Source: JBDIVL01 sp039794405 | GTDB taxonomy: Bacteria > Planctomycetota > Brocadiia > Brocadiales > Brocadiaceae | NCBI GenBank assembly: GCA_039794405.1 | Contig: JBDIVL010000021.1 | Span: forward strand, 6,500 to 70,499 | DNA length: 64,000 bases | Direction: 5' to 3' | Shown: positions 63,868-64,000 of the stretch, in pieces | Layout of the letters: each line of letters begins with the position of its first letter | How positions within the stretch are numbered: the stretch's first letter is position 1 | The notes under the pieces: generated by a model | What the model saw: only the letters and a program-made list of their open reading frames with translations | Databases searched by the model: none | What the model was told of the DNA's origin: nothing | Made by a program: the position numbers and the translations under genes

Positions 63868-64000
63868 TTATAAATTCAAAAACCCATGGAACTGCAAATC
63901 CTTATCAATCTTGTTTCCTAATTCCTCTTCATCCAGTGCAAAGCAGGGACTAATCTCAATAGTGCCGAGCACATTCCCCTGAGGATCAAAAGGAATGGTG
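63868..64000 (-). CDS. 3' end of a gene continuing past the window edge
   Basis: Forty-three codons plus a TAA stop are visible on the minus strand: TIPFDPQGNVLGTIEISPCF, then ALDEEELGNKIDKDLQFHGF. The ISPCFALDEEE segment resembles the C-terminus of UTP-glucose/UDP-sugar pyrophosphorylases of planctomycetes as I remember them, and pgi beside it would fit. This is a weak assignment from a short tail; it could be another nucleotide-sugar enzyme. Confidence 0.35.
   Translation of the reverse strand, partial: TIPFDPQGNVLGTIEISPCFALDEEELGNKIDKDLQFHGFLNL

Overview
The window reads as a moderately AT-rich chromosome segment from a Gram-negative-type bacterium. It carries KDO synthesis genes, a diacylglyceryl-modification enzyme, lipoproteins and a c-type cytochrome lipoprotein. 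Intergenic DNA is crowded with short palindromic repeats. Together with a SdhAB pair, a flavodiiron protein, a PhoPQ-activated-family hydrolase and a TMTC-like TPR glycosyltransferase, this fits an anaerobic planctomycete such as the anammox group (Brocadiales). That assignment is inference from gene content; there is no rRNA or tRNA here to test it.

Layout. 0-25 kb is a cell-surface polysaccharide region: a truncated membrane glycan protein, a DUF2079 membrane protein, a Wzx-like flippase, five soluble or membrane glycosyltransferases, a bifunctional mannose-1-P guanylyltransferase/isomerase, and kdsC plus kdsD bracketed by a pair of ~110-bp inverted repeats. Mixed in are a Cys-rich exported protein, a membrane-tethered JAB/RadC-like protein, a lipoprotein and a CLP1/GRC3-like polynucleotide kinase. 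25-32.5 kb is mostly metabolic: a phosphoglycolate-phosphatase-like HAD protein, an ABHD18-like hydrolase, succinate dehydrogenase/fumarate reductase A and B subunits, and a spore-photolyase-like radical SAM protein. 32.6-39.5 kb holds two large unusual proteins: a PDZ protein with a 12-copy beta-repeat array, and a membrane protein fused to a probable six-hairpin glycosidase domain. 39.7-51 kb has a flavodiiron protein, a Tat-exported aldo/keto reductase, a decayed ABC ATPase, a PhoPQ-activated-family hydrolase, a cytochrome c, panD-lgt, hflX, an ATP-grasp acyl-CoA synthetase subunit and a HAD-ATPase fusion.

52.4-59.1 kb is a DNA-modification/defence island on the minus strand: a SWIM-SNF2 helicase, a BglII/BstYI-type endonuclease with an MT-A70 methyltransferase, and an AvaI/BsoBI-type endonuclease with its methyltransferase. 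The AvaI-like endonuclease is interrupted by a single in-frame TGA while its catalytic residues are intact. 59.5-64 kb returns to glycan and sugar genes: a TMTC-like protein behind a consensus promoter, glucose-6-phosphate isomerase, and the 3' end of one more gene.

The most distinctive layer is the repeats. At least four families of short palindromic elements fill nearly every intergenic gap over 300 bp, often abut start or stop codons, and in several genes appear to have been absorbed in frame into coding sequence. One family keeps GTAGGG-type ends while its inner arms change in a compensatory way, which points to selection for, or spread by, a hairpin form.
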